DNA from: Bacillus sp. MM2020_1
Lineage (GTDB): Bacteria > Bacillota > Bacilli > Bacillales > Cytobacillaceae
Length of the DNA: 64,000 bases
Direction of reading: 5' to 3'
Assembly: GCA_011250595.1 (NCBI GenBank)
Contig: JAANMP010000004.1
Location: 102,790 to 166,789, forward strand
Part shown: positions 35,212 through 44,753 of the stretch, piece after piece
How positions within the stretch are numbered: the stretch's first letter is position 1
Layout of the letters: the number at the start of each line of letters is the position of its first letter
Translations under genes and position numbers: made by a program
The notes under the pieces: model-generated
What the model saw: only the letters and a program-made list of their open reading frames with translations
What the model was told of the DNA's origin: nothing
Database searches by the model: none

Positions 35212-36615
35212 TCAGTTCCAGTCTGTGTGAAAGATTCCTTCCATATCGTTGCGTTCATACGTATGAGCACCGAAATAATCACGTTGTGCTTGCAGGAGAC
35301 TGGCATTAGAATTACCCGTCCGATAACTGTCGAAATAGGATAGGGAGGTGCTTAAACATGGAAATGCAATCCCTGAATTTATGCCCTCGCATATTACTTT
35401 TCTCAGTCCCATTTGATAGTCTTTAATTTTTTCAGCAAAGAATGGAGCGATTAATAAATTCTTCAGATTTGCTTGTGTTTGATAGGCTTCACTTATTACG
35501 TTTAAAAACTCGGCACGAATGATGCAGCCGCCGCGGAATATAAGTGCAATTTCTTCTAAAGGCAAGTTCCAGTCATAGAGGTCTGAAGTCGATTTATATT
35601 GTGAAAAGCCTTGAGAGTAGGCGCAGACTTTGCCCATATACAATGCCTGTCTAATGTACTCTATCCACAGATCCTTATCTAAAACCTGCTGATCACCAAC
35701 TGGACCTGCTAATATTTCTTCAGCAAGAACACGTTCCTCTTTTAAAGAAGATTCATAACGAGCGAACACGGACTCGGTAATGATGGATAAAGGGACACCG
35801 TTATCAATGGCTTGAATGCTTGTCCATTTTCCTGTTCCTTTATTCCCTGCTTTATCAAGGATTACATCAATCAGTGGCAAACCTGTCTTTTCATCCTTTT
35901 TCTTTAGAATATCCGCCGTAATTTCAATTAAATAACTTTTCAACTCACCCTGATTCCATGTTTCAAAGATATCGGCAATTTCACTAACTGATAACTGCAA
36001 CCTTTCCCTTAAAAAGGTATAGGCTTCGGCAATCAATTGCATATCGGCATATTCAATCCCGTTATGGACCATTTTCACAAAATGTCCTGCTCCCTTTGGA
36101 CCAATATACGTACAACAAGGGGTTGCATCCACTTGGGCAGCTATTTTTGTGAGAATCGGCGCTACCTTTTCATAAGCTTCTCTATCTCCGCCAGGCATGA
36201 TCGAAGGACCATGTAAAGCGCCAACTTCACCACCGGAAATACCAATCCCTAAATAATCAATTCCTTTAGACTTTAGATCATCAAATCGTCGGGCCGTATC
36301 TTCGTAATGGGAGTTCCCGCCGTCCATAATAATATCTCCCCGCTCAAGAAAGGGAACTAATGAACCAATCACTGAATCAATCGCTGCACCGGCTGTCACC
36401 ATCAGGAAGATCTTTCTAGGGGTTTCTATGGACTGAACAAAACTTTGAACTTCATAATATGGGTCAATCGATTGATTTTCAATTCTATGTAAAAGTTTAT
36501 CTGTTAAATCTCTCGTGTAATTATAGACAGCTACCTTTTCACCTTTGTTTGCCATATTTAAGGCAATGTTGCTGCCCATTACACCTAAACCAATAACTCC
36601 AATTGTATTGTCCAT
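35212..36615 (-). CDS. gnd: 6-phosphogluconate dehydrogenase, decarboxylating (GntZ-type)
   Basis: Oxidises 6-phosphogluconate to ribulose 5-phosphate and CO2 with NAD(P)+. 467 residues. N-terminal cofactor motif IGLGVMGSNIALNMANKG, substrate-binding GISGGEVGALHGPSIMPGG and the catalytic Lys in GAGHFVKMVHNGIEYADMQ. The C-terminal QRDYFGAHTYER is also standard. AAGGAG precedes ATG 36615. It is the last gene of gntRKPZ, so it is the gluconate-inducible enzyme (gntZ position) rather than the housekeeping one. Confidence 0.96.
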   Translation of the reverse strand: MDNTIGVIGLGVMGSNIALNMANKGEKVAVYNYTRDLTDKLLHRIENQSIDPYYEVQSFVQSIETPRKIFLMVTAGAAIDSVIGSLVPFLERGDIIMDGGNSHYEDTARRFDDLKSKGIDYLGIGISGGEVGALHGPSIMPGGDREAYEKVAPILTKIAAQVDATPCCTYIGPKGAGHFVKMVHNGIEYADMQLIAEAYTFLRERLQLSVSEIADIFETWNQGELKSYLIEITADILKKKDEKTGLPLIDVILDKAGNKGTGKWTSIQAIDNGVPLSIITESVFARYESSLKEERVLAEEILAGPVGDQQVLDKDLWIEYIRQALYMGKVCAYSQGFSQYKSTSDLYDWNLPLEEIALIFRGGCIIRAEFLNVISEAYQTQANLKNLLIAPFFAEKIKDYQMGLRKVICEGINSGIAFPCLSTSLSYFDSYRTGNSNASLLQAQRDYFGAHTYERNDMEGIFHTDWN

Positions 36616-36631
36616 TTAACATTCTTCTCCT

Positions 36632-36710
36632 TTTAAAAAAAATGAAAGGGCAGTAAATCCACCGCTTTTCATACTTAGTAGATGCTAAGTATAAGAGGGG
36701 GGATACTGCC
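36632..36710 (-). terminator. Nested hairpin with U tract between gntP and gnd
   Basis: On the minus strand GGCAGTA...TACTGCC encloses an inner stem ATACTTAG/CTAAGTAT and is followed by CCTTTCATTTTTTTT. It looks like a leaky terminator that lowers gnd expression relative to gntRKP. Confidence 0.65.
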
Positions 36711-36769
36711 TTAACCTAACTGCCAACTGTGGGGGATAAATCGTATCTCCCACTGCCGGGTTATTAATC

Positions 36770-38116
36770 TTAAACGAATAAACTTAGTATTAAAATAAAT
36801 CCTAATCCGCAAACGGAAATAATCGACTCAAGTAATGTCCATGTCGCGAATGTTTCTTTCATGCTTAAACCAAAATACTCTTTAAACATCCAGAAACCGG
36901 CATCGTTAACGTGGGAAGCAATTAAACTACCCGCTCCGGTTGCAAGAACGACTAAGGCAAGATTCACGTCTGATTGACCTAACATTGGGATCACTAAACC
37001 GGCAGTGGTTAACGCGGCAACCGTTGCAGATCCTAAGGCAATACGTAAAATGGCTGCGATGACCCATGCCAGAATAATTGGTGATAATGAAGTTCCTTTG
37101 AATAACTCGGCTACGTAGTCACCTACACCGCCATTAATTAATACTTGTTTGAAGGCACCGCCGCCTCCAATGATTAAGAGCATCATACCAATATGCAAAA
37201 TCGCTGTTGAACAAGAATCCATTACTTCTTTGATTGGAATTTTTCTTGCCAAGCCCATCGTATAGATAGCGACTAATAAAGAAATCAACATCGCAGTAGA
37301 GGCCCCGCCAATAAAACGGATAAGAGCAAGTACAGAATTATCTTCAAAGCCCATTGTTTTTTGAAGCAATGTAATAATGGTAGCGATTGACATTAAAATA
37401 ACAGGAAGCATGGCTGTAAATACGCTGATACCAAAACCCGGTGTGTCTTCTAGTTTAAATGTTTTTTGTTCACCGAGAGAGGCAATGCTACCGGTTTTAG
37501 TGAATGAAGCAGGGACTAATTTTTTAGCAAGCTTTGTAAATACAGGACCAGCGATAATGGCAGTTGGAATCGAAATAATTATTCCATAAAGTAGTACCTC
37601 ACCAAGATTGGCACCATATTCACCAGCGATAACTGTTGGTCCCGGGTGTGGCGGTAAGAAACCGTGTGTTACTGATAATGCGGTAGCCATTGGAATACCT
37701 AAATATAAAATAGAAACTTTTAATTGTCTTGAAATAGCAAATACGATTGGAATCAATAACACTAGTCCTACTTCAAAGAATAAAGCAATACCAATGATGA
37801 ACGAAGATACAACGACAGCCCACTGAATATTTTTTTCGCCAAATTTGTCGACGAGGGTCATGGCAATTCGTTGTGCGCCCCCGGAATCTGCGATTAACTT
37901 ACCTAGCATCGCACCGAGCCCGAAGATTAATGCTAAATGACCAAGTGTTCCGCCTAATCCAGCTTCAATGGTTGTGACAATATCGTCAAGTTTCATTCCT
38001 AGTGCTAAAGCTACTCCGAATGAGACGATAATTAATGAGATAAACGTATTTAATTTAAAACCCATGATTAAGATGAGTAAAGCTACAATTCCTATTGCGA
38101 CGATAACTAATGGCAT
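36770..38116 (-). CDS. gntP: Gluconate permease
   Basis: Proton symporter of 448 residues, GntP family, with about twelve helices. GLGGTLGHLALIFGLGAMLGKLIADSGGAQRIA, FLPPHPGPTVIAGEYGANLGEVLLYG and SHVNDAGFWMFKEYFGLSMKETF are family hallmarks. Imports D-gluconate for GntK. GGGGGA upstream of ATG 38116, 19 bases after gntK. Confidence 0.96.
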   Translation of the reverse strand: MPLVIVAIGIVALLILIMGFKLNTFISLIIVSFGVALALGMKLDDIVTTIEAGLGGTLGHLALIFGLGAMLGKLIADSGGAQRIAMTLVDKFGEKNIQWAVVVSSFIIGIALFFEVGLVLLIPIVFAISRQLKVSILYLGIPMATALSVTHGFLPPHPGPTVIAGEYGANLGEVLLYGIIISIPTAIIAGPVFTKLAKKLVPASFTKTGSIASLGEQKTFKLEDTPGFGISVFTAMLPVILMSIATIITLLQKTMGFEDNSVLALIRFIGGASTAMLISLLVAIYTMGLARKIPIKEVMDSCSTAILHIGMMLLIIGGGGAFKQVLINGGVGDYVAELFKGTSLSPIILAWVIAAILRIALGSATVAALTTAGLVIPMLGQSDVNLALVVLATGAGSLIASHVNDAGFWMFKEYFGLSMKETFATWTLLESIISVCGLGFILILSLFV

Positions 38117-38135
38117 TTCTATTTCCCCCGAATGT

Positions 38136-39680
38136 TTATCTAGTTTTATTTATTAAGCCTCGTTGATAATTGGCTATTCTTGTATAATCTTCTTCTAATA
38201 CTCTCGATAAGCTAATAAAGATCGGCAGTAATTTTCTGTATTCTTTTGTTGCTTCCTCTTTCGGTGTGTGTTTGTAGGTGCTGCCTATCATATCGGAAGC
38301 GATTTCAAAAGAATCGATTTTTCCTAATGAATAGAGACCTAAAATACAAGCGCCTAGGCATGAACTTTCGTAGCTTTCAGGAACAACTACTTCAGATGCG
38401 AAGATATCGGACATCATTTGCCGCCAAACATCTGATCTTGCGAAGCCTCCAGTTGCTTGAATGCGGGTCACAGGACTATCCATGCATTCGGTTAATGCTA
38501 AAAATACGGTGTATAAATTGTAAATAACTCCTTCTAAGGCTGCGCGAATCATATGTTCTTTCTTATGTGACATCGTTAAACCAAAGAATGATCCACGGAC
38601 ATCCGGATTCCATAATGGCGCGCGTTCACCTGCGAGATATGGGTGGAATAACAATCCGTCTGCACCAGGTCTCACACGTTCAGCAATCTTGGTTAATACA
38701 TTGTAAGGATCAATTCCAAGTCTTTTCGCCGTTTCTACCTCAGATGATGCAAGTTCATCACGAATCCAGCGAAGGACCATTCCGCCATTGTTGACCGGTC
38801 CGCCAATGACCCAATGCTTTTCCGTTAAGGCATAACAAAAGATTCTTCCTTTTTCGTCTGTCTGTGGTTTGTCAATAATAGTTCGAATTGCACCGCTTGT
38901 CCCAATAGTGACAGCGATCTCGCCTTTACTAATTGCATTAACCCCTAGATTAGAAAGCACTCCATCACTTGCTCCAATGACAAAGGGGGTTTGTGGATCA
39001 ATCCCAATCTGTTTGGCTATATTTGGATTACAGTTGCTAAATATCTTAGTTGTTGGTACTAGATCAGATAATTGAGCAGGTGTTACACCAGCTATTTTTA
39101 ATGCTTCTTCATCCCAATCTAGTGTTTTGAGATTCATCATACCCATACATGAAGCGAGGGAATGATCGACAACATATTGATCAAAGAATTTTTTAAAGAT
39201 ATATTCTTTGATTCCGATATATTTTTTCGTTTTAACAGCGACTTCAGGACGATCATTCACAATCCAGGTAATTTTGCTTAATGGTGACATGGGGTGAATG
39301 GGTGTTCCTGTTCGTTTATAAACTTCATGGCCATTCAGCTCATCTTTTATTTTATGTGCCCATGCCTCACTGCGATTATCGGCCCAGGTAATACAAGGTG
39401 TCAGCGGCTGGTCATTTACATCCATGGCAATGACACTATGCATAGCACTGCTAAATGAAATAAAAGCTGGTTTTTTATCAGAATGATGTTTTGTGATATT
39501 CGTAATCGCTTGCAATACTGCTTGAAAAATCTCTTCTGGATTTTGTTCCGCTGTGGACATATCCGGTGTGTGAAGAGGGTAACCAATATTCTCAGTTTGG
39601 ATGACTTCGCCTTTTTCAGTAAATAATACTGCTTTGGTACTTGTCGTACCGATGTCTATACCTAACATGTAGCTAGTCAT
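38136..39680 (-). CDS. gntK: Gluconokinase (FGGY family)
   Basis: Phosphorylates D-gluconate to 6-phosphogluconate. 514 residues. N-terminal GIDIGTTSTKAVLFTEKG, substrate segment FSSAMHSVIAMD and WADNRSEAWA, FHPYLAGERAPLWNPDVRGSFFGL, and C-terminal QATGGFARSDVWRQMMSDIF. Overlaps the end of gntR by a few bases (AATAAAATG), so translation is coupled. Same order as B. subtilis gntRKPZ. Confidence 0.96.
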   Translation of the reverse strand: MTSYMLGIDIGTTSTKAVLFTEKGEVIQTENIGYPLHTPDMSTAEQNPEEIFQAVLQAITNITKHHSDKKPAFISFSSAMHSVIAMDVNDQPLTPCITWADNRSEAWAHKIKDELNGHEVYKRTGTPIHPMSPLSKITWIVNDRPEVAVKTKKYIGIKEYIFKKFFDQYVVDHSLASCMGMMNLKTLDWDEEALKIAGVTPAQLSDLVPTTKIFSNCNPNIAKQIGIDPQTPFVIGASDGVLSNLGVNAISKGEIAVTIGTSGAIRTIIDKPQTDEKGRIFCYALTEKHWVIGGPVNNGGMVLRWIRDELASSEVETAKRLGIDPYNVLTKIAERVRPGADGLLFHPYLAGERAPLWNPDVRGSFFGLTMSHKKEHMIRAALEGVIYNLYTVFLALTECMDSPVTRIQATGGFARSDVWRQMMSDIFASEVVVPESYESSCLGACILGLYSLGKIDSFEIASDMIGSTYKHTPKEEATKEYRKLLPIFISLSRVLEEDYTRIANYQRGLINKTR

Positions 39681-39681
39681 T

Positions 39682-40410
39682 TTATTGCACTGCTCCTTTA
39701 GATAGGATTTGTTGAGACCTCCAAAGGTCTTCTACTTTTTCTTGAACTTGAACATCATCAAAGTTTAAATGTAGAGATTCAATCATGAGGGCTCTATCTT
39801 TTGATTCTATCGCTTCAATATAAATCTCATGATTTTTAATAATCCTTGTAAAGTCCTCATACTCTTCTTCTATACGCATACGCATCGATAAAAGAATTAA
39901 GCATTCCATAACAGGCTTTATATTATCCCAAATCATCAGGATGTAGGAATGATTAATGGAACCGATAATCGTTTCATGGAATAAAACGTCCTGAAGGGCA
40001 AATTCGTCAGCATCACGATATTTTATCGCAATTTTCATCATCTCTAGTATTTTACTAAGTTCTCTTGAGAGTTGATCTGTGTCCATTCTTACAAGGCGTT
40101 CAAACACAAACGTTTCGATTAGCAGACGAACATCATATATCTCTTGTATTTCCTTTTCTGTTAAACCAACGACAACTGCACCCATTCTTTCTAATCGAAT
40201 AATTTTTTCGGATGCGAGTACTTTTAAAGCTTCACGAATCGGTGACCTGCTCACAGCAAAATCGGTAGCTAATTTATTTTCAGATAAGATGGCACCGCTT
40301 TCAATCACACCTGAAATAATCCGCATTCTAAGTTCGCATGCAATGCGCTCACCCGCTCCAGCCTTTGAAAGCATTTTTGCAGGAAATTGAAATCCCTTTG
40401 ATTCGGACAT
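39682..40410 (-). CDS. gntR: GntR, repressor of the gluconate operon
   Basis: 242 residues: N-terminal GntR winged helix (about 15-80; LATDFAVSRSPIREALKVLASE as recognition region) and a C-terminal FCD effector domain (EIYDVRLLIETFVFERL, DEFALQDVLFHETIIGS with metal-binding His). Gluconate releases it from DNA. First gene of its own operon, behind a perfect operator. A cre sequence lies within its coding region. Confidence 0.95.
   Translation of the reverse strand: MSESKGFQFPAKMLSKAGAGERIACELRMRIISGVIESGAILSENKLATDFAVSRSPIREALKVLASEKIIRLERMGAVVVGLTEKEIQEIYDVRLLIETFVFERLVRMDTDQLSRELSKILEMMKIAIKYRDADEFALQDVLFHETIIGSINHSYILMIWDNIKPVMECLILLSMRMRIEEEYEDFTRIIKNHEIYIEAIESKDRALMIESLHLNFDDVQVQEKVEDLWRSQQILSKGAVQ
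40290..40303 (-). promoter_or_regulatory. cre site inside gntR
   Basis: TGAAAGCGGTGCCA on the minus strand, one mismatch to the cre consensus, in the same coding context as the cre known inside B. subtilis gntR (GAAAGCGGTACCA). Confidence 0.75.
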
Positions 40411-40434
40411 AAACTCACCTCTTGTTAATCAAGT

Positions 40435-40452
40435 ATACTTGTATACAAGTAT
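40435..40452 (-). promoter_or_regulatory. GntR operator
   Basis: Perfect 18-base palindrome ATACTTGTATACAAGTAT, the operator sequence known for B. subtilis GntR. It touches the -10 of the promoter just upstream. Confidence 0.93.
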
Positions 40453-40478
40453 TATAGGATATATTTTAAAAAATGCAA
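40451..40478 (-). promoter_or_regulatory. Promoter of the gnt operon
   Basis: TTGCAT (40473-40478), 16-base spacer and TATAAT (40451-40456) on the minus strand, directly followed by the operator. Confidence 0.75.
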
Positions 40479-40599
40479 GCGCTATTTTAATATCCCATGT
40501 CAGACCGGGAAGGTGTATTAATTATTGTTAACGAATTTAATAAAAATAGTCTGAATTAAGGTCTATCAAATATAGGTATTATGAAGAAGAGTCAACATT

Positions 40600-40876
40600 G
40601 CTGATGGCAGGACCGGCTGGTACTTTTGAGTGTTACAAGAGGGGTTTGTTGGGGAAGGGCAGATCTTTACATTAGTTGACAGACCATCTCCTCAGTGGAC
40701 AATCCAAAAGTGCAATCAAGTAATTCATGCTAAGCCACAAGACTTTGAAGAAATACGCGAGCTTTCCCAGTGTGAATTCCTTGCACCAGGCATGAGAGCA
40801 CGTTAGCAAAAAGGGTAGAGCTGAAGGAAACTCCGGATATCCGAAGTCGTGTATTTGGACCAAATGAATTGGAATA
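40600..40876 (+). pseudogene. Remnant of a MOSC-domain protein (YflK/YiiM-like C-terminal part)
   Basis: Translation in one frame gives LQEGFVGEGQIFTLVDRPSP and ELSQCEFLAPGMRA, then a one-base shift at about 40803-40807 restores LAKRVELKETPDIRSRVFGP before a stop. This resembles the end of MOSC proteins with their helical C-terminal domain. No N-terminal half or start is present, and upstream sequence is out of frame. A decayed gene; the family call is moderate. Confidence 0.5.
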
Positions 40877-40973
40877 GTGATACCGAGTCTGAAAAAAGAA
40901 AGAATGTTTTTTCCTTGGAATGGATATTATGCAATAAAGCCTCAAAGTATGGATGTAAATCTGGCTAAAGGAA

Positions 40974-41315
40974 TTACCTTGATGTCTCCTCAAAAGTGAC
41001 CTTGACGACCTTTTCCGTCTCATTGTTAAATTCTATATTGATGAAAACACCGAATTCCTTATTGTTTTCTTTTAACCAAAGCTTAAACTTTTCGGTAGAG
41101 GTTTGGGGCCCGCTCGTTCTTCCAATATGGAGGTAATCAATGATTTTTGCATGTGGATATTTTTCGTGTGTTTCCTTTAATGCTAAGGTACCCCACTTGG
41201 CATAGGGGGGAATCGGTTTATGTTGTGCATTGGCTGTATGAATAGAAATTAGTGGATGTACACTTACAGAGAAAAAAAGTAAGGCTATATAAAAACCAAT
41301 CATGATCTTTTTCAC
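40974..41315 (-). CDS. Secreted DUF3889 family protein
   Basis: 113 residues with a signal peptide (about 1-30: basic start, hydrophobic core, cut near ANA-QH). The exported part reads PPYAKWGTLALKETHEKYPHAKIIDYLHIGR and KVVKVTFEE, the DUF3889 (YqzG/YhdC-like) pattern. Secreted or wall-associated; function unknown. GTG start with AGAGGG upstream. Confidence 0.82.
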   Translation of the reverse strand: MKKIMIGFYIALLFFSVSVHPLISIHTANAQHKPIPPYAKWGTLALKETHEKYPHAKIIDYLHIGRTSGPQTSTEKFKLWLKENNKEFGVFINIEFNNETEKVVKVTFEETSR

Positions 41316-41420
41316 GTAATTACCCTCTTTGTTTTTGCTTTTATCATTTCATTTCGAGCAATAACTTATGTAGGTAATCTTCGATCAATCGCAAAATAAA
41401 TGAAAGAGGAGGGAATTATG

Positions 41421-41927
41421 ATGGAAATTAAATTACTAGAAGTTTCCGATGCAGAGCGTTATTGGAAGTTAAGACTAGAAGCACTTAAACAGAATCCAGA
41501 GGCATTTTTAACAAGTTATCAGGATGCCATAAAAAGAGAAAATCCCATTGAAATGGTTGCTCGGAATTTTACCACAGAGGGAAACTTTACGTTTGGTGCG
41601 TTTGATCATGATGAATTAATCGGAGTTGTCACCCTTCTTCAAGAAAGTGCTGAGAAAGTACGGCATCGGGCAAATATTTTTGCGATGTATGTCACCCCCA
41701 AGAAACAAGGACTAGGCGTAGGAAAAGCCTTGATGCTAGAGGCAATTAATAAAGCTAAAACGATTGAGGAGATTGAAAAAATTAATTTATCAGTGATGGC
41801 AAGTAATGAAAAGGCAAAAAATCTTTATACAAAATTAGGTTTTAAAGTGTATGGATTTGAGGAAAACGCATTTAAAGTAAATGGTATTTCTTATCATGAT
41901 GAACATATGGTTCTTTATTTGAAATAG
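41421..41927 (+). CDS. GNAT family N-acetyltransferase
   Basis: About 168 residues. The acetyl-CoA pyrophosphate loop is visible as VTPKKQGLGVGKALM, preceded by NIFAMYVT, and followed by INLSVMASNEKAKNLYTKLGFKVYG and HDEHMVLYL, typical of RimI-like acetyltransferases. ATG 41421 has GAGGAGGG at a fitting distance; two earlier in-frame ATGs are too near or before it. Substrate unknown. Confidence 0.9.
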   Translation: MEIKLLEVSDAERYWKLRLEALKQNPEAFLTSYQDAIKRENPIEMVARNFTTEGNFTFGAFDHDELIGVVTLLQESAEKVRHRANIFAMYVTPKKQGLGVGKALMLEAINKAKTIEEIEKINLSVMASNEKAKNLYTKLGFKVYGFEENAFKVNGISYHDEHMVLYLK

Positions 41928-42009
41928 GGTAAGGGGGATTCAATCCTTATGGCATAAAATTAAATTTTAACGGTAATCCTAAACAAAAATGCGAGACAAG
42001 GGGATTATT

Positions 42010-43047
42010 ATGGAATATAAACCAATGGATGTTCTTAAACCCATTCAATTAAGTACATTGGAATTGGACGAAACGCAACCTTTAACATCCGTTGAAATGG
42101 GTAAACTTTGGGTTACTTATACAGGAAACAGCATGTCTTTTCAAATCCTAACTTATTTTCTTCAACATTGCGAGGATGAATACATTAAGACGCTTTTGTT
42201 AAATGCGATAGCTTTAGGTAAGGACTTTATGCAGAGAATCGAAACATTTTTTAAAGAAAATAATTTTCCTATACCTTTAGGGTTTACGAATGATGATGTA
42301 AATCTCGGTGCCCCGCGTTTATATGAAGATCCATTTTATGTACACTATTTGAAATATGCCGCTAAAGCAGGTATGAGCCTTTACGCAGTAGCAATCCCGT
42401 TAGTAATGAGGGAAGATATAAGAGAATTCTTTGTTTATTGTAGTCAATGCACAACGATCCTTTTGGGACAGATAAATAATGTTCTATTCGAAAAGAAATT
42501 AATTTCAAAACCTCCTATTATTCCAACACCTGAAGGAAATGACTTTATTAATAAACAAGATTTCCTAAATGGTTTTGTTGGAGATGTTCGCCCGTTACAT
42601 GCATTAGAAATTATTCATCTTTATGATAACATTGAGAATAACACAACAAGTAAGGCGTTATTATTGGGATTTTATCAGACAGTTAAAGATGAAAAGATAA
42701 AGGCCTTGTTTAAACGGGGTTTAGACATGACGGAAAAGTCAGTTAAGCAGTATATGGAAAAACTTCATGTCGAAAACTTACTGGCACCGTCATTCCTAGA
42801 CCATTTAGTTACAACGTCAACCTATCCGCCTTTTTCCGACAAAATTATGTTATTTCATAAAGTGGACATGTTCTCCATGAAGATAAGGTCGTTTGGAAAC
42901 TCACTGGCGGTAAATGGAAGAAGAGATATAGCATTGCTATATGGAAGAACGCTCATCAACATTGGCTTATTTGTCGATGATGGTGCAAATATCTTAATTG
43001 ATAAAGGCTGGATGGAATCACCTCCAAAAGCATACGAAAGAATATAA
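42010..43047 (+). CDS. DUF3231 protein, two-domain form (1)
   Basis: About 345 residues made of two similar helical units (roughly 20-180 and 185-345). Each starts with a variant of LTSVEMGKLWVTYTGNSMSFQ / LHALEIIHLYDNIENNTTSKA, and contains NFPIPLGFTNDDVN or LLAPSFLDHLV at the matching place. It ends WMESPPKAYER. It is most similar in the window to the DUF3231 gene at 55.3 kb. The family is typical of spore formers; function unknown. ATG 42010 has AAGGGGA upstream. Confidence 0.88.
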   Translation: MEYKPMDVLKPIQLSTLELDETQPLTSVEMGKLWVTYTGNSMSFQILTYFLQHCEDEYIKTLLLNAIALGKDFMQRIETFFKENNFPIPLGFTNDDVNLGAPRLYEDPFYVHYLKYAAKAGMSLYAVAIPLVMREDIREFFVYCSQCTTILLGQINNVLFEKKLISKPPIIPTPEGNDFINKQDFLNGFVGDVRPLHALEIIHLYDNIENNTTSKALLLGFYQTVKDEKIKALFKRGLDMTEKSVKQYMEKLHVENLLAPSFLDHLVTTSTYPPFSDKIMLFHKVDMFSMKIRSFGNSLAVNGRRDIALLYGRTLINIGLFVDDGANILIDKGWMESPPKAYERI

Positions 43048-43117
43048 TCATCACCCAATTAGGCTGTTTTAAGTTAGTTATGTAAAAAAAACAGTAAATC
43101 GGAAGCAATGTCAATTA

Positions 43118-43146
43118 GCACCGCAAGATGAAGCGGTGCCTTTTTC
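43118..43146 (+). terminator. Terminator after DUF3231 gene 1
   Basis: GCACCGC pairs with GCGGTGC, followed by CTTTTTCT. Confidence 0.8.
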
Positions 43147-43250
43147 TATGCATTTTACATTACATATTAGGGTGCAAATTTTATGTTATAATGAATTCAC
43201 GGAAGAAAATAGTTTTAATATGCTTATATTATGATTGGGGGCAAAAGTGA

Positions 43251-44672
43251 ATGGATAATAAAGAAATGATGCCAACCAAAATTTCGATAAAAGATAAAAA
43301 ACATATGCTAAAAGGTGAGGTAATTAGGGCAGCCGTATTTTCACGTAGTAAAGTAATGGAGGTTATAACGGAAGACCACGAAAGCTATTATCTAATTTAC
43401 TACAAACAATCCCTTATTTTTGGCGGGAAACTTGATCATGTCGAAGAAGGGACATTTATCCATAAAGCCATTCATGAAGGAATTCTAATTGAATCCCCGC
43501 ATCCAATCTTAAGTGCTTTAATCCCCCACGTAAACGTAACAATTCCGAATAAAAGTAACCTTTTTTCTCATCTTGAACTTCATTATTCACCCCATGAAAT
43601 GGTCTTTATTCTCACCACACTCGACTCTTTTTTTGAAAAAGAACTACTGATCAAGACGATTGATAAGATTTTCTTTCACTTTAGACGAAACGGAAAGTTT
43701 ATGAAATCCTTTCAGGTCCTTCAAATGTTAGCTGCTTTCGCACCAGACTGGAAATCAGCACAAGAACGTTTGGTCTCCCAAGAATTTAGTTCATACCACC
43801 ATTTTTACCATTCCTCCAGTTTACCTGAAATCCAAGCAAAGGATCCCTTTTTTGTGGAGTTACATTGCTTCAAAAATCGCTCGAATGCAAATGAACGAAT
43901 AGTGTTAGAAGAAATCTTAAGTAAAGACGACAGTGTAGATGGGCTATTGCTTTGGTTAGAAACTTCAGATAAGCTTCAAACGGCTAATAATTCTATTGAA
44001 AAATATACTGGCATTGCTTTACGTTTTGTGACGATGGAAGAATGGATGCTCATCCTAGGGAAAATCAACATCAATCCATTTCAGGCCCTTCCTGATTCAA
44101 AATCGATGATCGAAAAAATGCTTCAAACCGGTAAATATGAGCAAGCGGCGTTATGCTTATTGAATTTTATTGATGACCTGCCAGCCTCCTATAATGCCAT
44201 TCTCCTTACAATATGGGAACATTCCGACCCGAAATTTGTCCTGGATCATTTTGACGAATTTATTAAATTGCTGCAGCACCTGCCAAACTCAGAAAAAACA
44301 AAGCAATTTGAACAAAAGGTGTTTCAATTTGCTGAAATCCTCCTTAAAGAGTATGACCTTAAAACCGTTTATGAAAAACTTCTTCCGATTACAAAGGTAA
44401 TCCCTAATTTAGAAGTGATTAGAAAAATTAGGGAAATGGTAAAATTAGTAGAGGATCCTGATCGGATGATGGAATTGGGCGATTACTATGCAGAGTTTAA
44501 GCAATTCGACCAAGCCATCGATTGCTTCTTCTGGGAAATGGAAATGCAGCCAGAGAATCCATCACCTGTACGGAAAATTAGTAAAATGTATCAATCTAAA
44601 GGGATGGTAAAAGAGGCTTCCGCCTATCAAAAGATATTTGCACAATTAAAAAGTAACCAAGAAACCGTCTGA
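43251..44672 (+). CDS. Hypothetical protein with TPR-like C-terminal repeats
   Basis: 473 residues, not recognised. The N-terminal ~130 residues look beta-rich (VMEVITEDHESYYLIYYKQSLIFGG). The remainder is helical; the C-terminal part has tetratricopeptide-like pairs, for example MMELGDYYAEFKQFDQAIDCFFWEMEMQPENPSPVRKISKMYQSKGMVKEASAYQKIFAQL. A scaffold or regulatory protein is plausible. GGGGGC ribosome binding site before ATG. Own terminator downstream. Confidence 0.65.
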   Translation: MDNKEMMPTKISIKDKKHMLKGEVIRAAVFSRSKVMEVITEDHESYYLIYYKQSLIFGGKLDHVEEGTFIHKAIHEGILIESPHPILSALIPHVNVTIPNKSNLFSHLELHYSPHEMVFILTTLDSFFEKELLIKTIDKIFFHFRRNGKFMKSFQVLQMLAAFAPDWKSAQERLVSQEFSSYHHFYHSSSLPEIQAKDPFFVELHCFKNRSNANERIVLEEILSKDDSVDGLLLWLETSDKLQTANNSIEKYTGIALRFVTMEEWMLILGKININPFQALPDSKSMIEKMLQTGKYEQAALCLLNFIDDLPASYNAILLTIWEHSDPKFVLDHFDEFIKLLQHLPNSEKTKQFEQKVFQFAEILLKEYDLKTVYEKLLPITKVIPNLEVIRKIREMVKLVEDPDRMMELGDYYAEFKQFDQAIDCFFWEMEMQPENPSPVRKISKMYQSKGMVKEASAYQKIFAQLKSNQETV

Positions 44673-44705
44673 TACTCCGTAATCCTTCAAAATAAAGCCG
44701 TAGTT

Positions 44706-44734
44706 AAGGTCATCAGAGGACTTCTGATGACCTT
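44706..44734. terminator. Hairpin between convergent genes
   Basis: Perfect 12-bp stem AAGGTCATCAGA / TCTGATGACCTT. Confidence 0.8.
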
Positions 44735-44753
44735 AAAGGTTTGTAAGCCACGA

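Noticed and set aside
40974..41023. Alternative ORFs of 60-100 codons in the 40.6-41.0 kb gap
   Set aside because: They run antisense to the MOSC-like remnant or overlap the DUF3889 gene and have no ribosome binding site.
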